Positions 49,997 to 58,050 of a DNA stretch of 64,000 nucleotides are shown in pieces; the stretch's first letter is position 1, and each line of letters starts with the position of its first letter. This DNA comes from Hymenobacter latericoloratus (GTDB lineage: Bacteria; Bacteroidota; Bacteroidia; Cytophagales; Hymenobacteraceae): assembly GCF_014199535.1 (NCBI RefSeq), contig NZ_JACHNV010000002.1, forward strand, positions 930,001-994,000. Reading direction: 5' to 3'. The notes beneath the pieces are model-generated. The model saw only the letters and a list, made by a program, of their open reading frames with translations, ran no database searches and was not told where the DNA came from. The position numbers and the translations under genes are program-made.

Positions 49997-51160
49997 GTGT
50001 CGTCACCTCCTGTTTCGCGCCCTTCCATTCAGATGCTGGACTTGGCCGCCCAGCATGCTCCCCTCCAGGCCGAGCTACAGGCGGCCCTGGCCGATACGTT
50101 GGAGGAAGCCGCCTTTATTCAGGGGCCGGCCGTGGCTGCGTTTGCCCGGGAGCTGGGTGCCTACCTGGGTGGCCCGCACGTAGTGCCCTGCGCCAATGGC
50201 ACCGATGCCCTGCAGCTGGCCCTGATGAGCCTGCAACTGCCGGCCGGGGCCGAGGTAATTGTGCCGGCCTTCACCTACGTGGCCACCCTGGAAGCTGCGG
50301 CCGTGCTAGGCCTGCGCCCGGTTCCGGCTGATGTGCTGCCCGGGACGTTCAACCTCGACCCGGCCGCGGTGGCGGCGGCTCTTACTGCCCGCACCGGAGC
50401 CATTGTAGTGGTCCACCTGTTCGGGCAGTGCGCCAACCTGGAGGCCCTGCGGACCCTCGCCGACCAGCATGGGGTAGCCCTGATTGAAGACAATGCCCAG
50501 GCCATCGGGGCGCAGTTTACGACCAGCGAAGGTGCAACCTGGTGGGCCGGCACGGTGGGGGAGGTAGGCACTACGTCGTTTTTTCCCAGCAAAAACCTGG
50601 GTGGCTTCGGCGACGGGGGGGCCTTATTCACCCCCGATGCGGCGCGGGCCGCTACCCTGCGCCAATTGGCCAACCACGGCCAGACCCGCAAATACCACCA
50701 CGAGCACATCGGCCTTAACTCCCGCCTCGATACCCTGCAGGCCGCCCTGCTACGGGTAAAGCTTCGCTACCTGCCCCAGTGGACCACCGCCCGCCAGCGC
50801 ATAGCGGCGCAGTACGATGCTGCCCTGGCCGCCGTGCCCGGCGTACAGGCGCCGGCCCGCGACCCGCACAGCACCCATGTGTTTCATCAGTACACTATCA
50901 CCCTGGCCGATGAGCCCGGCCGCCGCGACGCCCTGCAGCAGCACCTGGCGGCCCACGGCGTACCCAGCACCGTGTACTACCCGCTGCCGGTACACGCCCA
51001 GCCGGCCTACGCCTACCTGGGCTACCAGCAGGGGCAGTTTCCGGTGGCCGAGCGCCTGTGCCGGACGGTCTTGTCTTTACCTATTCACCCAACCCTGGCC
51101 CCCGAGCAGGTAGCGTACGTGGCGGAGGTAGTGCAGGAGTGGGCCCTGTCGGCGGGCTAG
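49997..51160 (+). CDS. DegT/DnrJ/EryC1/StrS sugar aminotransferase
   Basis: 387 residues. PLP fold with CANGTDALQLALM, FTYVATLEAAAVLGLRPVPADV, ALIEDNAQAIGA, and Schiff-base Lys199 in TTSFFPSKNLGGFGDGG, then the RQLANHGQTRKYHHEHIGLNSRLD-type loop (shown as NHGQTRKYHHEHIGLNSRLD). Transfers an amino group to a keto-sugar nucleotide in surface-glycan synthesis. A sugar-oxidoreductase-like gene sits 1 kb downstream, past the M48 gene and a terminator. Sugar unknown. Confidence 0.92.
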   Translation: MSSPPVSRPSIQMLDLAAQHAPLQAELQAALADTLEEAAFIQGPAVAAFARELGAYLGGPHVVPCANGTDALQLALMSLQLPAGAEVIVPAFTYVATLEAAAVLGLRPVPADVLPGTFNLDPAAVAAALTARTGAIVVVHLFGQCANLEALRTLADQHGVALIEDNAQAIGAQFTTSEGATWWAGTVGEVGTTSFFPSKNLGGFGDGGALFTPDAARAATLRQLANHGQTRKYHHEHIGLNSRLDTLQAALLRVKLRYLPQWTTARQRIAAQYDAALAAVPGVQAPARDPHSTHVFHQYTITLADEPGRRDALQQHLAAHGVPSTVYYPLPVHAQPAYAYLGYQQGQFPVAERLCRTVLSLPIHPTLAPEQVAYVAEVVQEWALSAG

Positions 51161-51252
51161 GCGCAGGCCACAGTTGAAAAGCTGCACGTACACTGGCACT
51201 GTTTTTTCTCTTCTGCGTAGTAGTTCCGTCCTGTTTCCCCTCTTTATTTCTC

Positions 51253-52062
51253 ATGCGTCGTACCATCCTGACCTTCTTTCTTCCGCTGGCCGCGGTGGCT
51301 GGCCTGACCACGGCCGCCGTGAACAAGCCCGCGCAGGGCCTTAATCTGTTCTCCATTAACCAGGATATTGCCCTGGGCGCGCAGGTGGCCAAGCAGACCG
51401 ACTCCCTGTACCGTGCCAAAGGCCAGCTCCTGGAACGCTCCCGCAACCCCCGGGCCTACCAGCTGCTCGATGGGGTAGTGAAACGCGTGCTCGACAACGG
51501 CAACATCAAGTACCGCAAGCAGTTTCCGTGGGATGTCCAGATCATCAAAGACGACCAGACCCAGAACGCCTTTGCTACCCCTGGCGGCCACATCTACGTG
51601 TTTTCGGGGTTGATTAAGTTCCTGGACGATGAAAACCAGCTGGCCGGGGTGCTCGGCCACGAAATTGCCCACGCCGACCGCCGCCACAGCACCCAGCAGC
51701 TGCAGCAGCAGTACGGCACCAGTCTGCTGCTGGGCCTGATTCTGGGCAACCGCTCCTCCAACCAGTTGGTGCAGATTGCGGCCGGCCTGGGGCAGCTCAA
51801 ATTCAGCCGCAGCTTTGAAACCGAGGCCGACAAGTACTCCACCATTTACCTCAACGGCACCCGCTACTACTCCTGCGACGGAGCCGCCGGCTTCTTTATC
51901 AAAGCCGAAAAACAGGGTGGGGCCGGCACGCCGGAGTTCCTGAGCACCCACCCTAACCCCGGCTCGCGCATCCAGAACATTCAGCGCAGCGCCCAGCAGC
52001 TGGGCTGCGCGGGTAAGAGTGTCAGCAACAGCAATTTCAATGAGCTGAAGCGGCTGTTGTAA
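51253..52062 (+). CDS. M48-family metallopeptidase
   Basis: 269 residues. Signal peptide FLPLAAVAGLTTAAVN with no lipobox. Zinc motif LGHEIAHADRRHS (HExxH) at about 133-141, followed by the third ligand in RSFETEADKYS. Resembles LoiP/BepA-type periplasmic proteases that clear misfolded envelope proteins. Single gene ended by a strong terminator. Confidence 0.9.
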   Translation: MRRTILTFFLPLAAVAGLTTAAVNKPAQGLNLFSINQDIALGAQVAKQTDSLYRAKGQLLERSRNPRAYQLLDGVVKRVLDNGNIKYRKQFPWDVQIIKDDQTQNAFATPGGHIYVFSGLIKFLDDENQLAGVLGHEIAHADRRHSTQQLQQQYGTSLLLGLILGNRSSNQLVQIAAGLGQLKFSRSFETEADKYSTIYLNGTRYYSCDGAAGFFIKAEKQGGAGTPEFLSTHPNPGSRIQNIQRSAQQLGCAGKSVSNSNFNELKRLL

Positions 52063-52098
52063 GCCTCCCCCGTAGTAGGCGCCATCCTTGGTCGAAGG

Positions 52099-52145
52099 AA
52101 AACAAAGCCCGGAGATACCAGAAATGGTGCTCCGGGCTTTGTTTT
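52099..52145 (+). terminator. Terminator after the M48 gene
   Basis: AAAACAAAGCCCGGAG pairs with CTCCGGGCTTTGTTTT. Confidence 0.85.
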
Positions 52146-52183
52146 GGCGGAATTAAACGCTGGTTTTTTCGCAGCTTGCGGCC

Positions 52184-53230
52184 GTGTTATCCCGAGCAGT
52201 ATCTGATTCTGGCGGCAGTGGAGCCGTTCGGTTTGTAATTTGTGGCGTGGGCCATATCGGGCGGCGGCATGCGGCCCTGGTGGCCCGGCATGCCCGCGCG
52301 CAGCTCGTGGCCCTGGTAGATTCCGACCCGGCCCTGGCCCCCGGGCTGGCCGCCGAGTTTCCTGGCGTGCCCTTGTATTCCTCCCTCAACGCCTACTTTG
52401 CTGCTGGCCCTGAGGCCGATGTGCTGACTATAGCTACACCAAATGACCAGCACGCGCCCCAGGCCATAGCCGGGCTGCGGCACGGTCTGCACGTCGTTAT
52501 CGAAAAACCGATAGCCCTACACACGGCCGATGCGGAAGCCATTGTGCGCACGGCGGCCCACACCCACCGCCTAGTGTTTGGGGTGATGCAAAACCGGTAT
52601 TCGCCCCCGGCGGCCTGGCTTAAGCAAATTTATGAGGAAGGGCGCCTGGGCCAGGTGTATCTGGTGCAGCTGACCTGCTTCTGGAACCGCGACGCCCGCT
52701 ACTACCGCCCCGGCGGCTGGCGCGGCACCCAGGCCCAGGACGGCGGTACCCTGTTCACGCAGTTCAGCCACTTCGTGGACTTGCTCTACTGGGTGTTCGG
52801 GGAGGTGACCAATCTGACGGCCCGCTTCCACAACTTCAATCACCAGGGGCTCACTGAGTTTGAGGATAGCGGCCTGGTAACCTTTGACCTCGTGCGCGGG
52901 GGCAGCGGCACGCTGCAGTACAGCACGGCCGTGTGGGACCGGAACCTGGAAAGCTCCCTGACGGTAGTGGCCGAGCGCGGCAGCCTGCGCATTGGGGGGC
53001 AGTACCTGGATAAGGTGGAGTACTGCCACCTGCACGAGTACCAGCTGCCCGCGCTGCCCCCCACCAACCCAGCCAACAGCTACGGCGCCTACCAGGGCAG
53101 CGCCGCCAACCACGTGCAGGTGATTGAGAATGTAATAGAAACCCTCCGCAACGGCGGTTACGCTACCACCAATGCCCTGGAGGGCCTGAAAGTGGTAGAG
53201 ATAATCGAGCGGATTTACAGCCTGCGGTAA
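52184..53230 (+). CDS. Gfo/Idh/MocA-family oxidoreductase
   Basis: 348 residues from a GTG at 52184; no ATG gives a better start, so the first few residues are uncertain. Rossmann VICGVGHIGRRHAALV, DSDPAL, and the EKPIALHTADAE motif with the family's catalytic Lys in VVIEKPIAL. C-terminal domain FTQFSHFVDLLYWVFGEV with the conserved His. NAD(P)-dependent sugar oxidoreductase, perhaps acting with the DegT enzyme upstream. Confidence 0.88.
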   Translation: MLSRAVSDSGGSGAVRFVICGVGHIGRRHAALVARHARAQLVALVDSDPALAPGLAAEFPGVPLYSSLNAYFAAGPEADVLTIATPNDQHAPQAIAGLRHGLHVVIEKPIALHTADAEAIVRTAAHTHRLVFGVMQNRYSPPAAWLKQIYEEGRLGQVYLVQLTCFWNRDARYYRPGGWRGTQAQDGGTLFTQFSHFVDLLYWVFGEVTNLTARFHNFNHQGLTEFEDSGLVTFDLVRGGSGTLQYSTAVWDRNLESSLTVVAERGSLRIGGQYLDKVEYCHLHEYQLPALPPTNPANSYGAYQGSAANHVQVIENVIETLRNGGYATTNALEGLKVVEIIERIYSLR

Positions 53231-53262
53231 GCGCGGCCCCCGCACCGGTGAGAGGACCCGGG

Positions 53263-54205
53263 TTACTTCCAGCGGCGCATGTACTGGTCGAAGGCCTCGC
53301 GGTAGCCCTCACTGATGGGGATAGTGGCCGCGCCAATTTGCACCAGGCCCCGGCCGACGGCGGTTATCTGGTGGAGAGCCACGATGTAGGAGCGGTGGAT
53401 GCGCATGAACTGCCGGGGCAAACGCTCTTCCAGGGCCTTCAGACTTTGCAGCGAAAGCAAGGGCCGCGGCTTGCTGCGGCGGTACACTTTACTATAGTCC
53501 TTGAGCCCTTCGATGTAGAGAATATCATCGTACGGCACGCGCACCAGCTGATATTCTACCTTCAGATACAGAAAATCTTCCGCCGGTTCCGGGGTTGGGG
53601 GCGTGGCGAGGGGTAGGGCCGGGGGGTGCTGCAGCTCGGCGTAGCGTTGCGCTTTCTGGGCGGCACGCAAAAATTCGTCGTAGGAAAACGGCTTGAGCAG
53701 GTAATCCAGCGCATCCACCTTGTAGCCTTCGAGGGCATAGTGGTTGAAGGCGGTGGTAAAGATGACGCGCGGCCGGTGGCCGGGCCCAGGGCCGCGGTCC
53801 AGGACCCGCGCCAGCTCCAGGCCGTTCAGGTCGGGCATCTGAATATCCAGAAACAGCAGGTCGATGGGCTGCGCGGCCTGCAGCCTCCCGCTGCCCCCGC
53901 TGCACGGCCGCTACACTGGTGCCCAGGCCCAGGGCCAGCAGCGTGACAAGAAAAACAGGTGGGTTAAACAGCCCAAACCGATGGGTGCCCCCGGGCCGTA
54001 GTGGCCCCATGCCGTGAGAAGCGGCCGGGGGCAACCCATTCGGGCGGGCTAGCGGAGGGCGCAACCCGGGGGGCGGGGGCAGGGCACGGGCGCCGGCGTC
54101 AGGTTGTGGCCTTAGTACCCGCTCCAGCTGGTGGTGCACCGCCAGCACCCCTACGACGGCCACCACCAGAAAAGCAGCGTAGCCGAGCCAGTACCGCCGG
54201 TACAA
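53263..54205 (-). pseudogene. Remnant of a LytS/LytTR two-component pair joined by an internal deletion
   Basis: Minus strand from 54205: a frame lacking an ATG (TTG start, TAG six codons earlier) encodes two membrane helices (YWLGYAAFLVVAVVGVLAV; VFLVTLLALGLGTSVAAV) of a LytS-like kinase, and the kinase domain never follows. Near 53880-53890 the sequence jumps, in another frame, to the middle of a receiver domain (QPIDLLFLDIQMPDLNGLELA), then LKPFSYDEFL and a complete LytTR DNA-binding domain (FMRIHRSYIVALHQI) to 53263. The first about 40 receiver residues are missing. The ATG at 53838 starts after the phospho-acceptor Asp. Frame and deletion indicate a decayed locus. Confidence 0.75.
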
Positions 54206-54278
54206 CAGGCGCGGTACGGCCTACCCCCGGCTTTTACCCAAAGATATTCGTACCTATGTCCACGCACTGCCCTGTACT

Positions 54279-55034
54279 ATGGCATCCCTCGACGAAGAAC
54301 CTCTGGCCGAACTGCGCGCCTGGCAGCGCCGCATGCAGCAGAAGCCCACCTTGCTGGGCAGCTTGACGCGGCGTATGCAAACGCGGCTGAACGCCCTGCT
54401 ACCCGAAAAGGTGCACACTGCCATTACCGCCGCCATTAAGCAGATGGTGCGCGGCGTGCTCTTTGGCTCTACCCATACTACCCGCCGCCCCGAGGCCAGG
54501 GCATCACTAGCCGAGCGGGAGGCCGCCGTCAGGACTACCTTGCGCTACTACCGCAACACGGCCGCGGCCGAAGGAGCCGTAACCGGGGCCGGAGGCTTTC
54601 TGCTGGGGCTGGCCGATTTTCCGCTGCTGCTGGGCCTCAAGCTCAAGTTCCTGTTCGACGTAGCCGCCCTCTACGGCCACGATGTGCGCGACTACACCGA
54701 GCGCCTGTTTGTGCTCCACATCTTTCAACTGGCCTTTAGCAGCCAGCATACCCGCAATAAGGTGTACCAGCGCGTAGCTGCCTGGGATACGTACCGCCAC
54801 ACTCTGCCCGCTGATGTGCAGGAGTTCGACTGGCGCACCTTTCAGCAGGAGTACCGCGACTACATCGACCTGGCCAAAATGGCCCAATTAGTACCCGTAA
54901 TTGGGGCCGCCGTGGGGGCCGTGGCCAATTACCGCCTGCTGGAGCAGCTCGGCGACGCGGCCATGAACTGCTACCGTTTGCGCTGGCTGAACGCGCCCGA
55001 GAAAGACGATAAAGCGCTACCCTCTTTCGCCTGA
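54279..55034 (+). CDS. EcsC-family protein
   Basis: 251 residues. EcsC-like features: VHTAITAAIKQMVRGVLFGS, AAAEGAVTGAGGFLLGLADFPLLLGLKLKFLFDVAALYG, and the late helix MAQLVPVIGAAVGAVANYRLLEQLGDAAMNCYRLRWL, each quoted here only in part (GGFLLGLADFPLLLG; VPVIGAAVGAVANYRLL). Hydrophobic helices suggest membrane association. Role of the family outside the Ecs transporter is unclear. Divergent from the LytS/LytTR remnant. Confidence 0.85.
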   Translation: MASLDEEPLAELRAWQRRMQQKPTLLGSLTRRMQTRLNALLPEKVHTAITAAIKQMVRGVLFGSTHTTRRPEARASLAEREAAVRTTLRYYRNTAAAEGAVTGAGGFLLGLADFPLLLGLKLKFLFDVAALYGHDVRDYTERLFVLHIFQLAFSSQHTRNKVYQRVAAWDTYRHTLPADVQEFDWRTFQQEYRDYIDLAKMAQLVPVIGAAVGAVANYRLLEQLGDAAMNCYRLRWLNAPEKDDKALPSFA

Positions 55035-55073
55035 GCGAAACAAACACGAACCCCGGCTTTACTAACAAAGCAA

Positions 55074-55101
55074 ACGCCTCGCTCCGGATGGAACGAGGCG
55101 T
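55074..55101. terminator. Bidirectional hairpin between EcsC gene and the next
   Basis: ACGCCTCG and CGAGGCGT around a 12-base loop, with TTTG on the minus-strand side. Confidence 0.55.
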
Positions 55102-55123
55102 GCAGTAGGCGGGGTGTGGCAAC

Positions 55124-55555
55124 TTAGCTTTTGGCTTTGCGCTGCTCCTGCCGGCCTTTGTGCTTGGCCTGCTTTTCGGCCTGCAGCTGGGCGTATTTCG
55201 TGTACTGCTCAGCGCTCAGAATCTGCTTGAGCTGGGCTTCGTAACGGTCCTTGCTGGCTTTCAGGGCCTGGTGACGCTGCTTTTTGTCGGCGGCGGTAGC
55301 AACCTGGGCCCGTTTGGCCTGCAGCTCCTGGAAGCGGGCGAGGTTCAGCTGGCGCACTTGCTCGGTCTGGGCAGCCGAGAGGCCCACCTTCCGGGCCAGG
55401 CTTTGGGCGGCGTGGTCAGCGCGCTGCTCGGGCGTTTTGGCGGACTTGCTGCCCTTTTGGTGCTGCTTGTGCGCGGCTTTTACGGGGGTAGTCTGGGCCG
55501 AAACAGCGGCAGTTGAGAAGGCGAAAGCGGCGAGAAGAACGAGAAGCTTTTTCAT
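55124..55555 (-). CDS. Small secreted helical protein (Spy/CpxP-like)
   Basis: 143 residues with signal peptide KLLVLLAAFAFSTAAVSA. Basic, helical: RADHAAQSLARKVGLSAAQTEQVRQLNLARF and LKQILSAEQYTKYAQLQAEK (LSxxQ and L-x2-EQY motifs). This is the pattern of small Bacteroidetes DUF4890/Spy-like periplasmic proteins. Highly Lys/Gln-rich tail. Function unknown. Confidence 0.7.
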   Translation of the reverse strand: MKKLLVLLAAFAFSTAAVSAQTTPVKAAHKQHQKGSKSAKTPEQRADHAAQSLARKVGLSAAQTEQVRQLNLARFQELQAKRAQVATAADKKQRHQALKASKDRYEAQLKQILSAEQYTKYAQLQAEKQAKHKGRQEQRKAKS

Positions 55556-55874
55556 GGCTATGTTGGAAGAGTTAAATTCGGGAAAACAGATGCCCGGCAG
55601 TGTCCACCAGGTTTTTTTGGGTTTCTGTATGATCAGTAGGCAACTCAGATGCCAACTTTTGCCAAATTCCGGACGCAGGCGCTCTGAAAATATTTAAATT
55701 TTCAGGTTAAACTTTGGGGCTCCCTTCTCATCGTGGATGATAAAGTGCTGTTTGCCTGCTGGTTGTACAGGGTAGCGGGGCGCGTACCGTGGGGCCTGGC
55801 AGCGTTGCGCGCCGTCCGCAACGCGCGGGAGGTGCGCTTCCGGTGGGCCGTTTGCAGCGGTAGATTTCCGGCCC
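55556..55874. other. Gene-free spacer with an AT palindrome
   Basis: Between divergent genes. CTGAAAAT (55684-55691) and ATTTTCAG (55698-55705) form a perfect inverted repeat. It is followed at 55709 by TAAACTTTG, which is one base too long to be a clean -7 box. No supported gene. Confidence 0.4.
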
Positions 55875-55882
55875 TACCTTTG
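55875..55882 (+). promoter_or_regulatory. -7 box ahead of the SAM riboswitch
   Basis: TACCTTTG, full match; transcription would begin about 20 bases before the aptamer. Confidence 0.65.
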
Positions 55883-55912
55883 CGCCATCAATTCTTTCTA
55901 GCCCAAAGGATT

Positions 55913-56007
55913 GTTTTTATACAGAGGCGCTGAGAGACAGGCTCACTGACGCGTCGGCAACCATCCGCAACTGCTGGAACGGTGCCAATTCCTGACCATA
56001 TAAAAAC
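55913..56007 (+). promoter_or_regulatory. SAM-I-type (S-box) riboswitch
   Basis: P1 is a perfect 9-base helix GTTTTTATA / TATAAAAAC closing the element. Within it: CAGAG, a kink-turn-like GCGCTGAGAGA...GGCTC...TGAC, then CGGCAACC and further on GGTGCCAATTCCTG. These last two are the most conserved S-box boxes, forming the SAM pocket. P4 seems very short, so a SAM-I/IV-like variant is possible. It lies about 360 bases before a permease gene on the same strand and should lower its expression when S-adenosylmethionine is plentiful. Confidence 0.85.
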
Positions 56008-56365
56008 AACAAGCCGTGGACTTTTGCCCCTGCCGTAATACCCGTTCCGTAGTTTCTGCTGCCCGCTTCCGGATGGCCTGGCCAGGGCCGGCCGGCTGTT
56101 GGAGCGGCTGTTGTTGCGACTGAGAGTACGCGGCTGGCCTGGGTACGCACCCGGGCGGCTACGGCCCCCGCTTTCCTTCTCCCTTTTCCGACGCGGCTCT
56201 CGCTCGGGAGCCGGCGGTATGCCACCTCTTTCTTCTTTCTCAAAGTAACGGTCTGCAGTGCTGCCCACCGGGCTCCGGGGACAGGCTTTCTGCCCCGAAT
56301 CTGGGGTAGCACCACGACCGGGCTTTTTACTTACCAGCCACCCCGGGGGTGGTACCTGCTTTTTT
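56008..56365 (+). other. Long leader between riboswitch and permease
   Basis: Contains several GC-rich hairpins. The last, CCACCCC / GGGGTGG at 56338-56352, is followed by a T run (TGCTTTTTT) that ends at the start codon. This could be the expression platform acting on termination or on access to the start. No reading frame is convincing; a frame from 56258 that runs into the permease lacks family similarity. Confidence 0.4.
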
Positions 56366-57934
56366 ATGCTAAAAAAATCATTGGAACTGCTGCGGCAGGA
56401 AGCCGCCGCCACCGGCGCCGGCACCCTGAAACGAACCCTGAACGGGTTTAACCTGATTGCCATTGGCATTGGGGTAATTATTGGCGCGGGCTTGTTTTCG
56501 CTCACGGGCCTAGCTGCCGCCAACAATGCCGGTCCGGCCGTAACGCTCTCGTTTGTGGTGGCGGCCATTGGGTGCGCCTTCTCAGCCCTGTGCTACGCCG
56601 AGTTTGCCGCCATGGTGCCCGTGGCCGGCTCGGCCTACACTTACGCCTACGCTACCATGGGCGAGCTGTTTGCCTGGATTATCGGCTGGGACCTGATTCT
56701 GGAATACTCGGTGGGCGCGGCGGCCGTGTCCATCAGCTGGTCGCAGTACCTGGTGAAGTTCCTGAGCAAGTATAACCTGCATATTCCGCCCCAGCTGGTG
56801 ATGTCGCCCTTCGAGACGGCCACCCTGGCCGATGGCAGCGTGGTGCGCGGGCTGGTCAATATTCCGGCCATGCTCATTGTGCTCGGCATTACGCTTGTTG
56901 TGGTGCGGGGTACCAAAAGCTCGGCCTGGTTTAATGCCCTGGTCGTGAGCCTGAAGGTGTCGGTGGTGCTCGTGTTCATTGCCCTGGGCTGGCAGTACAT
57001 CGACCCCACGAACTACCAACCCTACATCCCGGAGAATACGGGCGTATTCGGCGAGTTTGGCTGGAGCGGGATTCTGCGCGGAGCCGGCGTTGTGTTCTTC
57101 GTGTTCATTGGCTTTGATATTGTGGCGACCATGGCCCAGGAAACCAAAAATCCGCAGCGTAACATGCCCATCGGCATCATCGGCTCCCTGCTGATTTGCA
57201 CGGTGCTGTTCGTGCTGTTCGGGCACGTGCTCACGGGCCTGGCCAACTACACCGAGTTTAAGAACAGCGCCGCGCCCGTGGCCATTGCCATCGAAAAAAC
57301 CCCCTACGCCTGGCTGTCCTCGGCCGTCATACTGGCCATCATCGTGGGCTATACTTCCGTAATTCTGGTGGATTTGCTGGGCCAGACCCGCGTGTTCTTC
57401 GCCATGTCCAAGGATGGGCTGCTGCCCCCCGTGTTTGCCCGCGTCCACGAGCGGTTCGGCACGCCCCTGCAGTCGGGGCTACTGCTCGGGCTGTTCATTG
57501 CCCTGTTTGCCGGCTTCGTGCCCATTGCAGTGGTAGGCGAAATGACTTCTATTGGCACCCTGCTGGCCTTCGTGATGGTGTGCCTGGGTGTGCTCATCAT
57601 GCGCAAAAAGGAGCCCAACGCCCCCCGCGGCTTCCGCACCCCGCTCGTGCCGCTGGTGCCCATCCTGGGCATCCTGACCTGCCTGGTGATGATGGTGTCC
57701 TTGCCTTGGGAAACCTGGCTGCGGCTGTACGTGTGGCTGGTGTTGGGACTGCTCATCTATTACATCTACGGCCAACGCAACAGCAAGCTTCAGCTTAGCT
57801 TGACAGGTGCTGCCCAGCAACAGTTGTCGCTTGCCCGGTTATCAGTCTTTATTATCAGCCCCCTGGTATTGTACGGCCTGTATATGTTGTTGCAAACTTA
57901 TGTGTTAAGCTCATTTAACGGGGGGCACTACTAG
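56366..57934 (+). CDS. APC-family amino-acid permease under SAM riboswitch control
   Basis: 522 residues, twelve or more helices, close in pattern to the cationic-amino-acid transporter group. N-terminal FNLIAIGIGVIIGAGLFSLTG is the substrate-binding glycine-rich helix; FVFIGFDIVATMAQETKNPQR and RVFFAMSKDGLLPP are conserved APC motifs. Start set at the ATG at 56366 (MLKKSLELLRQEAAATGAG). The S-box in front argues that it imports methionine or a precursor, although by sequence a basic or branched-chain substrate would have been the default guess. Confidence 0.9.
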   Translation: MLKKSLELLRQEAAATGAGTLKRTLNGFNLIAIGIGVIIGAGLFSLTGLAAANNAGPAVTLSFVVAAIGCAFSALCYAEFAAMVPVAGSAYTYAYATMGELFAWIIGWDLILEYSVGAAAVSISWSQYLVKFLSKYNLHIPPQLVMSPFETATLADGSVVRGLVNIPAMLIVLGITLVVVRGTKSSAWFNALVVSLKVSVVLVFIALGWQYIDPTNYQPYIPENTGVFGEFGWSGILRGAGVVFFVFIGFDIVATMAQETKNPQRNMPIGIIGSLLICTVLFVLFGHVLTGLANYTEFKNSAAPVAIAIEKTPYAWLSSAVILAIIVGYTSVILVDLLGQTRVFFAMSKDGLLPPVFARVHERFGTPLQSGLLLGLFIALFAGFVPIAVVGEMTSIGTLLAFVMVCLGVLIMRKKEPNAPRGFRTPLVPLVPILGILTCLVMMVSLPWETWLRLYVWLVLGLLIYYIYGQRNSKLQLSLTGAAQQQLSLARLSVFIISPLVLYGLYMLLQTYVLSSFNGGHY

Positions 57935-57984
57935 GTAATCGGCAAAAAGGTCTCTACGGCAGAGAGGTACTTTCTAGGCCATAT

Positions 57985-58042
57985 AGCTACCACACGAACA
58001 AGCCCCGTTGAGCACTCAACGGGGCTTGTTCGTGTGGTAGCT
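57985..58042. terminator. 28-base perfect hairpin between convergent genes
   Basis: AGCTACCACACGAAC... reads identically on the opposite strand across a 2-base centre, giving a fully paired 28-base inverted repeat, with a T run after it on the plus strand. Confidence 0.85.
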
Positions 58043-58050
58043 TTTTAGAT

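Noticed and set aside
53263-53838. Intact LytTR response regulator of 191 residues
   Set aside because: It begins after the phospho-acceptor Asp and lacks the first 40 receiver residues, while sensor remains precede it out of frame.
56258-56365. 36-residue N-terminal extension of the permease
   Set aside because: Pro/Gly-rich, no family similarity, and covers a hairpin with T run; the ATG at 56366 gives a normal APC start.
55888-56568. Minus-strand frames across the riboswitch leader
   Set aside because: They are Arg/Pro/Gly-rich, overlap the permease start in antisense and have no start signals; the riboswitch explains the region.
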